From the NCBI GenBank assembly GCA_030039005.1, contig JASHQT010000421.1, positions 1 through 14,518 on the forward strand: a stretch of DNA of 14,518 nucleotides. Reading direction: 5' to 3'. Shown piece after piece: positions 5,792 to 13,138 of this stretch. A model generated the notes under the pieces. The model was not told the DNA's origin. It did not search any database and was given only the letters and a program-made list of their open reading frames with translations. This DNA comes from Bryobacteraceae bacterium (GTDB taxonomy: Bacteria; Acidobacteriota; Terriglobia; Bryobacterales; Bryobacteraceae). Numbering within the stretch: the stretch's first letter is position 1; every line of letters starts with the position of its first letter. The position numbers and the translations under genes were made by a program.

Positions 5792-8248
5792 TCATTTCGC
5801 AAGCGTCATCAGGCAATCGGCGGTGAGCAGCGCGACCCTGGCCGGCGGCGCTTTCAAGGGGATCGAAAATGCGACCGGATCGCTCCCGGTGGCGAACCAA
5901 TATACCCTGCTGGCGTTGCGGCTCGCTACTTCCACCGGCACGTACGCGCTGAAATCCTCATCCACGTCGCTCTGCACGATTTTCCCCGTCAGTTTGCCGC
6001 CTCGCCAAGTATAAGACACTTTCACCGCCGGAATGCCTGTTCCATAAATCCAATTATCGAAGAATATTTTCAGCCCCGGATCGGGTGACTGAGGCGCGTA
6101 TGCGCTCGCCAAACTGCGAAACTCCTCGGTGCTGATGGAACGGCGGCTCGCGACCTCGCGCAACAGAGCCAAAAACTTCTCGTCCCCCAACCGCCGCCGC
6201 AACATATGGATGATCCAGGTTCCTTTTTCATAGGTGACCGCCTGCCAGGCGCTGGGTGCAAGCGAGGACGTCAGCCGGTAACCCCAAATGATCGGCCCGG
6301 AAGATTCCAAAGTGCGGCCCCGTTCATTCCTGCTGAGCAGGTGCGTGCGATAGAGATCCAGCACGCTGTCCAGAGCCTTGACGCCCTTCTTGCGCTCCAG
6401 CGTTAACAGCGCCGAATAATTGGCCAGTGATTCGATTAGCCAGTCGTCGTGGTAGCTCGCGGGCACCACCAGGTTTCCCCACCATTGGTGCGCTACTTCA
6501 TGCGTCTCCAGCAGCTCGGAATAGAACGTTTCTTGCGACGGTTCACGCAACGGCGCCGGAAGCTGCGAGGGGTCGAGGTAGGCCAGCGTCGAAAGATAAA
6601 CCAGCCCCGGAAACCCTTGTCCGAAAGTGCCGGGGATGGGCGTGACCGCGAGATTGCGGATCGGGCTGGGGCCGAATTCTTCGGTCATGAAATCGAGCGT
6701 GTCGAGAAGACTGTTGGTGAGCTGCTCCATGCGCGCGCTGGGATTAGGTGGAGAAGGCGCGGTGAGCTGGTTGTCCGCGTCACTCTTGCGGATATGCGGG
6801 CGGAAAGGATTTTCCGCGGGCGGCATTTCGGGAAGCGGGGTTTTGGGCGCCAGCGCGCTTTCCAGCCGCTCATTCGCGTACACCTCGACCCGATATCCGT
6901 TATGTTCCTCCACCACGGACTGAAAATGTCCCAGGTTGAACCCGGCGAACCGGACCGGAGTCCCGGTCTTCACGCGTGTGATGCGCGAGCCTCCTTCCAC
7001 GCCGTCGTTGACCCGCGCGCCTGTAGCCGCCAAGGTCAGGTCCTTCGGATAACGGAATGTCATTTCGTAATCGGCTAGCCCGCTGCCGGTTCGCGGATAC
7101 CAGGTGCCGCGCGAGCCGACGTAATACACTTGATTGCCCGCGTCGCGAATGACCGAGCCTTCGTGATGGATCTCGATCTGGTGCGGCGTGCCTGGCGCCA
7201 GCGCCGCTTCGGGAATCAACAAGAACTGGCGGTCGTCGCTTGCTTGCATCAGCCCGCTTAGCATCAAATTGGACCGCAGCGATGTACTGTCGAATATTTC
7301 CGCCGGTCGCCCGTCGATGCTGGCGGAGGTGACGCGCATCGCCGGCGAAAGACTAAACGGCACAACGGCTCGCGGCTCGGATCCATGCACCGTGAGTGTG
7401 GTTCGCGTCACCGCCTGCATGCTCAAGTCGGGTTGGATGGTGGCGTCAATGCGGAAGTTGTCGAGCGCGAAGCGGGACCCGGGAGGACTCGCCGGCTGAA
7501 AGCCGGCGGATGAGGAAGACCCGCGGCGGAACGAGCGCACCGGAAACGCGGTCCAGGTGTTGAAATAGGGCCGGTCGTCGCGGTAGGCCACTTTGCCCAC
7601 GCGGATCTGGTCTTGCCCGGCGGGATCATACACCACGTCGAAATCCCCCAGTTGATCGCCCGCAACACCCATATAAAAAAGGCCGGCATCGCGTTCGCCC
7701 GATAAAACATCGTAGACCAGGCGTGTTTCAAAGCTGGACATCAGGTTGGCGAGAACCGAGCTCCATTTCTCGGCGATCAGGCCCCCCATCTCCTGGCTCT
7801 TCTTGGAGGAGCCAGCGTTCTGAAGCTGCGCGAGCAAGCCCTCGCCAGTTCCGTCGGTGAACACGAACGCGGCGCTTTTGAAGTGCTCTTCCAGGTTGGG
7901 AGAATCGGTGAACATCGCGAGCGACACCCGTTCGCTGCGCGTCGGCGGCAGCAGCAGCACGTCGGCATCGCCACCGTCGGCGTTGGCCAGGAAAACCGCG
8001 CCCAGCCGAGTTCCGCGCACGGGCTTGGTGAACATCAGGTACCCGGACTCCAGATATACCTTCAAGTCGTCCTTACTGAAATTCAGATCGATGACGCGAT
8101 AGCACTCGGATGGGTCGAGCGTGGCCTGCTGGATGGCAGCGTCCACATCCGCCGCCACTCTTCCTTGAGGCGAGCCGGCTTGGGCCGGATCGCCGAGAGC
8201 CGGGCGTAGGCTCGCCAGAAGAATCAACGCGGGCAGGAACCTGAACAC
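5792..8248 (-). CDS. M1-family (gluzincin) metallopeptidase, exported
   Basis: This is an 818-residue zinc peptidase. The catalytic zinc site is complete: HEVAHQWWGN with His583, Glu584 and His587, and the third ligand Glu606 in WLIESLANY, exactly 18 residues after His587. Tyr673 in VTYEKGTWIIHMLR matches the transition-state tyrosine. The N-terminus (about 1-19) is a signal peptide. Residues about 40-250 form an extra domain not present in classical aminopeptidase N, followed by the family beta-domain (260-460). Where classical members have GAMEN to hold the substrate amino group, this protein has GQGFPGLVYLS (543-553) without the glutamate, so true aminopeptidase activity is uncertain. The start is a GTG with no Shine-Dalgarno site. 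It is the first gene of the unit with the glycosyltransferase and CxxC protein. Confidence 0.93.
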   Translation of the reverse strand: MFRFLPALILLASLRPALGDPAQAGSPQGRVAADVDAAIQQATLDPSECYRVIDLNFSKDDLKVYLESGYLMFTKPVRGTRLGAVFLANADGGDADVLLLPPTRSERVSLAMFTDSPNLEEHFKSAAFVFTDGTGEGLLAQLQNAGSSKKSQEMGGLIAEKWSSVLANLMSSFETRLVYDVLSGERDAGLFYMGVAGDQLGDFDVVYDPAGQDQIRVGKVAYRDDRPYFNTWTAFPVRSFRRGSSSSAGFQPASPPGSRFALDNFRIDATIQPDLSMQAVTRTTLTVHGSEPRAVVPFSLSPAMRVTSASIDGRPAEIFDSTSLRSNLMLSGLMQASDDRQFLLIPEAALAPGTPHQIEIHHEGSVIRDAGNQVYYVGSRGTWYPRTGSGLADYEMTFRYPKDLTLAATGARVNDGVEGGSRITRVKTGTPVRFAGFNLGHFQSVVEEHNGYRVEVYANERLESALAPKTPLPEMPPAENPFRPHIRKSDADNQLTAPSPPNPSARMEQLTNSLLDTLDFMTEEFGPSPIRNLAVTPIPGTFGQGFPGLVYLSTLAYLDPSQLPAPLREPSQETFYSELLETHEVAHQWWGNLVVPASYHDDWLIESLANYSALLTLERKKGVKALDSVLDLYRTHLLSRNERGRTLESSGPIIWGYRLTSSLAPSAWQAVTYEKGTWIIHMLRRRLGDEKFLALLREVASRRSISTEEFRSLASAYAPQSPDPGLKIFFDNWIYGTGIPAVKVSYTWRGGKLTGKIVQSDVDEDFSAYVPVEVASRNASRVYWFATGSDPVAFSIPLKAPPARVALLTADCLMTLAK
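7490..7508. repeat. REP-like palindrome within the M1 peptidase gene
   Basis: A perfect 8-bp inverted repeat, CGCCGGCT then GAA then AGCCGGCG, lies in frame in the peptidase gene. The gene reads SSAGFQPASPPG here, in a low-complexity Ser/Pro/Gly linker between the extra N-terminal domain and the M1 beta-domain. The shape suggests an inserted repetitive extragenic palindrome tolerated in a linker. No second copy was found in the window. Confidence 0.6.
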
Positions 8249-8254
8249 ATTATT

Positions 8255-8341
8255 AGTTTAACGGGCTTCGCGATCAGTTTAACGAGCTTCGCGCGGTTTA
8301 GCGGGCTTGGCGCGGTTTAACGGGCTTCGCGCGGCTGTCAA
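8255..8341 (-). promoter_or_regulatory. Candidate promoter region of the M1 peptidase unit
   Basis: On the minus strand a perfect TTGACA (8341-8336) opens the repeat array. A TAAACT hexamer (8260-8255; 4 of 6 -10 matches) formed by the last repeat ends exactly 6 nt before the GTG start. The two elements are too far apart to work together. Either TTGACA uses a weak -10 in the first repeat, or the last repeat gives a leaderless start. This is a weak prediction. Confidence 0.3.
8256..8333. repeat. Four tandem 19-21 bp repeats upstream of the M1 peptidase gene
   Basis: Four consecutive copies of a unit that reads GTTTAACGGGCTTCGCGCG on the plus strand occupy most of the 120-nt gap. The units are 8256-8276 (21 bp), 8277-8295, 8296-8314 and 8315-8333 (19 bp each), with one or two substitutions per copy. 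The array begins 7 nt upstream of the peptidase start codon, so it lies across its promoter region. Each copy carries a TTAAAC on the coding strand. It may be an operator array or a slippage product. Confidence 0.85.
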
Positions 8342-8368
8342 GGCGTTACGAGTAGGCGGGACTGAAAA

Positions 8369-9058
8369 CTAACGGCTGGTTTGCACGCTCACCACGCGGC
8401 CGTTGTCCAGGTGGACGGTTCCGATCTGTTCGCCATTAGCCCAATACTGGAGGGTTTCGCGCAGATGGCCGTCGTCATCGGGGATGCTCACCATGGATTC
8501 CGGTGTCCCCAGTGTGGAGCGTAGCTCTCTCGCCGGCGTGCCCACTTTGATGCCGTCCAGGTCCTGGATCGAGGGTTGCTTCACCACCGGCTCTGGAACG
8601 ACGGGCGCGGTAACCACGGGGACGGCGGCCTCTACTGCTTCGCGGCCCTCGGAAGTGTCGGGGCCCTCGGAAGTCTCGCGGCGCGCGGATGAGCGCTGCG
8701 CGGATCCACCGCCGCCATCTCCGCCGGCATCGCTGCTAGGCGAGACGCCCACGGTAGCGGTGTGCCCCGTCTTCTCCGTCAGGCCTTTTGTCGCTGAGGC
8801 CAGCGGCGAGGCTTTCCCGGGCGCCGGCTTAGTGGATGACTTAGTGGTGGTCTTGGGCACCGGATTGTCCGTGGCCTTGGTGGGGTTGCCGTTCGCTTGT
8901 CCGAAAACGCGCTCGAGGGCGTTGCCGATCGGCTTTCCGGCAGCGGTGCCGAGGGTTCCTCCGGCGGCCGCAGCAGCGTGCTCGGTCAAACTCTGTCCAG
9001 CCAGGCTGGCGCATGCCACCGCGCTTCCAAGTAGCGCGGCGATTGCGAAGGAACGCAT
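8369..9058 (-). CDS. Exported protein with a BamE/SmpA-like C-terminal domain
   Basis: This 229-residue protein has three parts. Residues 1-20 form a signal sequence with AVAC at its end, which could be a weak lipobox or an ordinary cleavage region. Residues about 22-160 are low-complexity, rich in Ala, Gly, Thr, Pro and Ser, with a short TSEGPD/TSEGRE repeat encoded by a near 18-bp tandem duplication near 8640-8675. The last 60 residues start with DLDGIKVGTPARELRSTLGTPES and end GTVHLDNGRVVSVQTS. That arrangement resembles the SmpA/OmlA (BamE) fold, where a G-h-x-x-x-x-h-x-x-x-h-G-x-P helix precedes strands. The start is supported by a run of G residues followed by AAAGATCTG before the ATG. 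It probably acts in the envelope; specific function is unknown. Confidence 0.72.
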   Translation of the reverse strand: MRSFAIAALLGSAVACASLAGQSLTEHAAAAAGGTLGTAAGKPIGNALERVFGQANGNPTKATDNPVPKTTTKSSTKPAPGKASPLASATKGLTEKTGHTATVGVSPSSDAGGDGGGGSAQRSSARRETSEGPDTSEGREAVEAAVPVVTAPVVPEPVVKQPSIQDLDGIKVGTPARELRSTLGTPESMVSIPDDDGHLRETLQYWANGEQIGTVHLDNGRVVSVQTSR

Positions 9059-9128
9059 CAGATCTTTCCCCCCGCTACTATGCTAAGAGCACTGCGCGCC
9101 AAGCACCATGCCGGAAAAACCTTAGATC

Positions 9129-9401
9129 TTACTTAAAGGAAGTACTGCCAGAAACCGCACTAACCGAAGCGGCACCTTCAGCCGGCGCCCGGCGCGCCAT
9201 CCACCAGCGGCGTGCCGCGACGATGGTCCATACGCCCTCCACCAGCCCGAACGGCCAGGCGCCTTGCAGGAAACCGTACGCCGAACCCAGCGCGCAGGAG
9301 AACGCAAAGCCCAGGATGAACCAAATGCTGCGGCTTTCGAGCGCATAGCAGATCAGCATGGCCGAGACGGCCAACAATCCGAACAGGGTCAGAGGGCTCA
9401 T
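9129..9401 (-). CDS. Small integral membrane protein, unknown function
   Basis: A 90-residue protein made largely of membrane segments. LTLFGLLAVSAMLICYAL and IWFILGFAFSCALGSAYGFL are two clear hydrophobic helices. A third, weaker one spans AWPFGLVEGVWTIVAA, followed by the basic RRWWMARRAP and a polar Ala/Ser tail. The YGFLQGAWPFGLVEGVW segment has the look of a conserved small-membrane-protein motif, but I cannot name the family. The longer frame to 9521 would run into the TPR gene, so the ATG at 9401 is used; it has no strong Shine-Dalgarno site. It lies 53 nt after the TPR gene stop on the same strand, so it may be the last gene of that unit. Confidence 0.65.
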   Translation of the reverse strand: MSPLTLFGLLAVSAMLICYALESRSIWFILGFAFSCALGSAYGFLQGAWPFGLVEGVWTIVAARRWWMARRAPAEGAASVSAVSGSTSFK

Positions 9402-9454
9402 TCGAGTCCAGCGTAGCGCAGACCCGGATAAAGATTCCCTTAAGAGACGGCTTG

Positions 9455-11065
9455 TTAATTGGAGCTGCCGAAGTAGTTCTGCGCGAGGTCCGGTTTCTGC
9501 TCCAGCGCCTTTTTCCAGCAATCGCGCGCCTGGTCCTGCTGCCCCAGTCCCTTGAGCACATGGCCCAGGTTCAGAAGCGCTTCGGGGAACTGGTCTCGCT
9601 CCTGCAGCGCTTCGCGATACAGGCGTTCGGCGTCGTTGAGCTGCCCGGATTTTTGCAGCAGCAGACCGGTGTTATAGAACAGCTCCGGGCTGCGCTCGCC
9701 CTTATCGATCAGCCGCGCCTGATACTCCAGGGCCTGGTCGAAATCGTTGCGCTCCACCGCTAGAGCCGCCAAACCCCGGAGGGCGTCGAGCGATTCCGGA
9801 TTGGCCGCCAGCACCGCTTGGAACGCTTTCAGGGCGCCGTCGTGATCGCCCACGTTCCAGCAGCAGATGCCTAGGTTCAGTTGCGCTTCCACCCATTCCG
9901 GACGTTTGTCCACGCAGGCGTGGAAGGCTTCCGCGGCGCCGCCATGGTTGCTGTTTTCCAGGCGCAGATAGCCCAGACGGAACCAAACGTCTTCGAGATC
10001 GGAATTTTTGGCCAGGATCCGCGTATACATGCGCTCGGCTTCTTCCTTGGCTCCCTGCTTGTCGAGCACCGCCGCCAGGTTATGCAGAACTTCGAATTGA
10101 TCGGGTGAGATTTCGAGCGCTTTCTCATAGGAAGCGCGCGCCTTGGCCAGATCGCCCGATTCCTGATAGATCACGCCCAGGTTCACGTAGGCCTGGCTGG
10201 CATCCGGACGAATCCGCACCGCTTCGGAATAGGATTTCCCGGCGTCTTCCAGGCGTCCGGTCTTCTGCTGGGCCACTCCGAGGTTAAACCAACGGTCGAA
10301 GCTTTCAGGCGTAAATTCGGTCAATTTCAAGGAGTACCGCAGCGCGGCCTCATAATCTCCCGCCGCGAAAGCACACGTGGCGAGACCCTCGAGCGCGGTC
10401 TGCGAGTTGGACCGCAAGGCGAGCAGTTTCTCGGAATACTCCTGGATCATCGCGGGGTCCTTGCGCGCCATCCCGATGGTGACCAGGTTAATCAGGCACT
10501 CCTCGAAATCCGGCTTGCCGGCCAGGATCGACTGATAGATCGCCGCCGACTCGTCAAAGCGCCACTGCAGTTGCAGCGTCACTGCCTTACCGAACTGCGC
10601 CGTGGCGTGATCGGGCTGCTGTTCGAGCACGCGCTCGAAATTCTCGGCCGCGGCGTCGGATTTCTCCAGATGTAGCAGTGCAATGCCCAGGCCCAGCCGC
10701 GCATCCAGCCGGTCCGGCTGCGCTTCGGCCGCCTTCTCGAAGAAATCCGCTGCCTCCTGCCAGCGCCCCAGACGCTCCAGACAGATCGCCAGGTTCAGGT
10801 TCGCGTTGGCGTGTCGGGGATGCATGCTGAGGAGCTTGGCATAGCTCTGCGCCGCTTCCTCGTAGCGTTCGAGCTCGAACTGGATCTGCGCCTTGGCCGA
10901 GTACATCTCCAGCGTGCCGTCCCCGCTCTCCAGAACGCCGTTGACTTCGCGCAACGCCTCGTCGAGCTTGCCTTCCATGTGCAGAGAGACCGCCCTGGCC
11001 AGACTGGCCGTTTTGGAGGAGTCTCCGTTCTTAGAGGACGAATTTCGAGAGATAGGTTGGCTCAT
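9455..11065 (-). CDS. Tetratricopeptide-repeat (TPR) protein, about 15 repeats
   Basis: A 536-residue protein that is almost entirely TPR. From about residue 20 to 525 the sequence repeats every 34 residues. The usual TPR pattern is visible: Ala/Gly at positions 8 and 20, Tyr/Phe at 24, Pro at 32. Examples are ANLNLAICLERLGRWQEAADFFEKAAEAQP, broken here for reference as NLNLAICLERLG and WQEAADFFEKA, and AYVNLGVIYQESGDLAKA. There is no signal peptide and no catalytic domain, so it is probably a cytoplasmic scaffold for protein-protein contacts. The start at 11065 lies 2 nt after the stop of the zinc-finger/LamG-like gene, with GGAG about 13 nt upstream; the longer frame to 11236 would overlap that gene. 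The tight spacing implies co-translation and a shared pathway. Partner unknown. Confidence 0.9.
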   Translation of the reverse strand: MSQPISRNSSSKNGDSSKTASLARAVSLHMEGKLDEALREVNGVLESGDGTLEMYSAKAQIQFELERYEEAAQSYAKLLSMHPRHANANLNLAICLERLGRWQEAADFFEKAAEAQPDRLDARLGLGIALLHLEKSDAAAENFERVLEQQPDHATAQFGKAVTLQLQWRFDESAAIYQSILAGKPDFEECLINLVTIGMARKDPAMIQEYSEKLLALRSNSQTALEGLATCAFAAGDYEAALRYSLKLTEFTPESFDRWFNLGVAQQKTGRLEDAGKSYSEAVRIRPDASQAYVNLGVIYQESGDLAKARASYEKALEISPDQFEVLHNLAAVLDKQGAKEEAERMYTRILAKNSDLEDVWFRLGYLRLENSNHGGAAEAFHACVDKRPEWVEAQLNLGICCWNVGDHDGALKAFQAVLAANPESLDALRGLAALAVERNDFDQALEYQARLIDKGERSPELFYNTGLLLQKSGQLNDAERLYREALQERDQFPEALLNLGHVLKGLGQQDQARDCWKKALEQKPDLAQNYFGSSN

Positions 11066-11067
11066 AT

Positions 11068-12306
11068 TCAGTTGATGTCTCCATTTCTGCCCTGCATGCC
11101 GTAGGGCGCCAGATAGGCGCATAGCCGGCCCAGAGTGTCGTATTGGTGCGAGACTTCCACCCAGCGCAGCCGGGCGCGTTCCCCGCGATTCGAAAAAAAT
11201 CCCACGCCGCCGCGCTCGAGCCGGCCGTCGGACCAAAAGTCGACCACCTGGCCTTGCGCCATCACCGTGAAATCGCTGCCCTGCACGTTCACCTGGATCC
11301 GATACAGCATATCGGCGCGCGCCGTCAGCGGCAGCGGCCGGTCCACATGCGGGCTTTCCTTGCCGTTAATCACCGCGTAGTGCACCATGTGGACCAGCGG
11401 CAGCGGCCCCGGCTTCACCACCACGAACTTCATAGCGTAGTAATTGTTGAGATCCCTGGCGCGGAAAGCCCAACCCAGCGCCTTTTGATCGATTTCGCCC
11501 AGAAACTCGAAACGATAATCCGTGAGCTCCACGGTGGGCTTGAAAACCGCCAGCGGCCCCGGACGCACAAACCCCGCGGCGTCGTAGGACCAGGTCCGGG
11601 TGAGGTTAGAACGGCTCTCCCAAGCATCCAGCCCCATGCGAAAGTCATCGGAGAAGGCCACCGCCGCACGATTGGAAATGCTTTGGTTCATGTTCGCGAC
11701 TACCTTCTGGACTTCGCCCTGCACTTCGCCTAAACTCTGTGGCGCCAGTTGCCGCATCGGGACGGTCGGCATCGACCCGCTCACCGCCACCACCAGCAGC
11801 ACCGGCAGCAACAAACCCACCAGCTTCAGATCCCGCGGCGCGCCCTTCCACGCCGCCCGTAGCCAGTGCCAAGACGCGGCCGTTTCGCGCGGGGCGTGTG
11901 GACTAGCCTCAGTTTCCTCACCTGGGCCTTCAGATTCCACGGATTCGGATTCGAGCGCGGGATCAGGGAGCATTTCCGATTCGGCAGCCACGCTAGTTAG
12001 TTCCGCAGGCTCCTCGGGAATCTCAGGTTCGGTGACGAATTCGGGGACCGGGCTTGGACTCCGCCAGGCGACCTTGCGGCGCAGTCTCTCAATTCCGGCA
12101 ACCAACCGGCCCACAATCAACCGGCCCATGAGCAATGGGCCTACCAGCAACGGGGCCGTGAGCACCGGCTCGCCAACCGGGCTTCCCTCAGGCCCTTCCA
12201 GCTCGCGCGCTTGCTCGAACGCTTCGCGATGCGCCGGGCAACAGAACTCGCCGTCAATCAGTCCGCGTGACTGCGCAAGGGCGACATTGCAATGGCGACA
12301 CCTCAT
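11068..12306 (-). CDS. Membrane protein: N-terminal zinc finger, one TM helix, LamG/DUF1080-like C-terminal domain
   Basis: This 412-residue protein has a clear modular layout. Residues 1-30 hold a putative zinc finger (C3-x2-C6, C22, C23 and H26) of the FCCPAHREAF type. Residues 50-70 are a five-residue repeat (GRLIV, GRLVA, GPLLM). Residues 80-145 are acidic and low-complexity. Residues 161-178 (KLVGLLLPVLLVVAVSGS) are a single transmembrane helix. Residues about 215-390 form a beta-rich domain beginning FSDDFRMGLDAWESRSN, with WAFRARDLNNYYAMKF and GVGFFSNRGERARLRWVEV. These are hallmarks of the concanavalin-like LamG/DUF1080 sandwich. With Cys outside reducing conditions unlikely, the zinc finger is inferred to be cytoplasmic and the sandwich periplasmic. 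It is co-transcribed with the TPR gene. Function unknown; sugar or protein binding is plausible. Confidence 0.85.
   Translation of the reverse strand: MRCRHCNVALAQSRGLIDGEFCCPAHREAFEQARELEGPEGSPVGEPVLTAPLLVGPLLMGRLIVGRLVAGIERLRRKVAWRSPSPVPEFVTEPEIPEEPAELTSVAAESEMLPDPALESESVESEGPGEETEASPHAPRETAASWHWLRAAWKGAPRDLKLVGLLLPVLLVVAVSGSMPTVPMRQLAPQSLGEVQGEVQKVVANMNQSISNRAAVAFSDDFRMGLDAWESRSNLTRTWSYDAAGFVRPGPLAVFKPTVELTDYRFEFLGEIDQKALGWAFRARDLNNYYAMKFVVVKPGPLPLVHMVHYAVINGKESPHVDRPLPLTARADMLYRIQVNVQGSDFTVMAQGQVVDFWSDGRLERGGVGFFSNRGERARLRWVEVSHQYDTLGRLCAYLAPYGMQGRNGDIN
12103..12177. repeat. 15-bp tandem repeats inside the zinc-finger/LamG gene
   Basis: Four clear 15-bp units, each starting CAA on the plus strand (12103, 12118, 12133, 12148), are followed by a degenerate fifth. 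They encode the five-residue units of residues 50-70. The period equals that of the array in the CxxC-protein gene, although the sequence is different. Confidence 0.75.
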
Positions 12307-12478
12307 CCGGCTCGACCCGTTCCTATCTTAGGATCGAGGGAACGGAATTACTACGCGGCGAAATGCTTAAATCCCATACGCAATTCGGCCTATGCCGTTT
12401 GGGTGGGTAAGGTGGGGGCCTTAGATCCGAAAGGATGTTCGCGAGGTCCAGCCGCGGAGCCATTTGGAATGGAAACGC

Positions 12479-12844
12479 ATGGACATCACCGCCCGCTTTT
12501 CCCTTCAATCCACCGGCGAAGCCGCGCGAATGTCTCGGAGATGGTCTTACTGGCCCGCTTGGGGGCTGCGTAATTTCTATGGGATCGGGATCATGATCCC
12601 GATCATTGCCGCTGAATGCAAGCTCTTTTGGATTTCGTTCCCGACGTCCAACCGCAATATTGAACAAGCCGCCCTCGGCGCCCTGCTAGCGCTCGCGCCT
12701 TTCGGTTTGTTCTGGTGGCTGCGCCGGCGGGATATCCGGCAGGCGAACAAATTACTGGAGGCCATGAATCCGCTGAAGCTGACATTCGATATCTCCGGGC
12801 TCAACACGACCGAAAAAAACGGTAGTGGGCTACTTTCATTTTGA
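12479..12844 (+). CDS. Small membrane protein, unknown function (probable)
   Basis: A 121-residue plus-strand frame using the ATG at 12479; a TTG at 12464 would add five residues. Two hydrophobic stretches are visible, GIGIMIPIIAAECKLFWISF and LGALLALAPFGLFWWL. The second is followed by RRRDIRQANKLLEAM, a positive-inside basic stretch then an amphipathic helix. The tail is polar. GGAA about 5 nt before the ATG is a weak ribosome site. No family is recognised. It is plausible because of the membrane layout and position just upstream of the KGG gene on the same strand. It is not proven, as a 182-codon antisense frame also crosses it; that one overlaps two plus-strand genes and is thought spurious. 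Confidence 0.5.
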   Translation: MDITARFSLQSTGEAARMSRRWSYWPAWGLRNFYGIGIMIPIIAAECKLFWISFPTSNRNIEQAALGALLALAPFGLFWWLRRRDIRQANKLLEAMNPLKLTFDISGLNTTEKNGSGLLSF

Positions 12845-12868
12845 CCGAGGCTAAGAGCATGACACAAT
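12841..12868 (+). promoter_or_regulatory. Candidate promoter of the KGG-type gene
   Basis: TTGACC (12841-12846), five of six matches, is followed after 16 bp by CACAAT (12863-12868), four of six. The -10 ends 6 nt before the ATG at 12875, the same distance as in the ArsR and transposase promoters here. A GGAG is present but sits only 2 nt before the ATG, too close for a normal Shine-Dalgarno site. Confidence 0.4.
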
Positions 12869-12874
12869 GGAGTT

Positions 12875-13138
12875 ATGCCGAAGCGATTGAGCAACAAGAG
12901 ACCAACGGACGTTAACCAGTTAGCCCACTTTCTTGTGGGGAAGACCACCGGAGACGATGAGGAGCCGAAGGCCACGCCAGCGCCGACGAAGTCTGAGATC
13001 TCTCGCATCATGTCAGCGATGGGCCGCAAGGGCGGCAAGAAGAGCGCCAAAGCCCGCATGGTGAAGATCTCCCCGGAGCGCCGCCGCGAGATCGCGCTCA
13101 AAGCCGCGCAAGAGCGTTGGGGCAAACGATCAGATTAG
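12875..13138 (+). CDS. Small basic KGG-type protein
   Basis: An 87-residue, very basic protein. The first 40 residues are polar; the second half reads MGRKGGKKSAKARMVKISPERRREI then ALKAAQERWGKR. This G-R-x-GG-K-x-A-K-A, then L/I-S-P-E-R-R-x-E-I-A-x-K-A-A-x-x-R-W pattern recurs in many small bacterial, plasmid and phage proteins. It looks like a nucleic-acid-binding or stress-associated motif, but function is not established. The predicted promoter would give a leaderless mRNA. The gene ends tail-to-tail with the winged-helix gene, sharing four bases TTAG that serve both stop codons. The neighbourhood (IS element, unusual structured DNA) suggests an accessory locus. Confidence 0.82.
   Translation: MPKRLSNKRPTDVNQLAHFLVGKTTGDDEEPKATPAPTKSEISRIMSAMGRKGGKKSAKARMVKISPERRREIALKAAQERWGKRSD

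Noticed and set aside
8256..8333. Tandem repeats considered as a CRISPR array
   Set aside because: The units follow each other without spacers.
8403..9086. 227-codon plus-strand frame
   Set aside because: Antisense to the BamE-like gene, which has a signal peptide, Shine-Dalgarno site and domain-like end.
11600..12331. 243-codon plus-strand frame
   Set aside because: Ser/Thr/Pro-rich shadow of the zinc-finger/LamG gene; the repeats give it an apparent TNRPTINRP pattern only by antisense reading.
12323..12667. 114-codon minus-strand frame near the 412-residue gene
   Set aside because: No domain pattern and low-complexity Pro/Arg content; it overlaps the small plus-strand membrane protein.
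12577..13125. 182-codon minus-strand frame
   Set aside because: It lies antisense to the better supported KGG gene and to the small membrane protein. Its composition is Ser/Arg/Pro-rich with no domain-like pattern.
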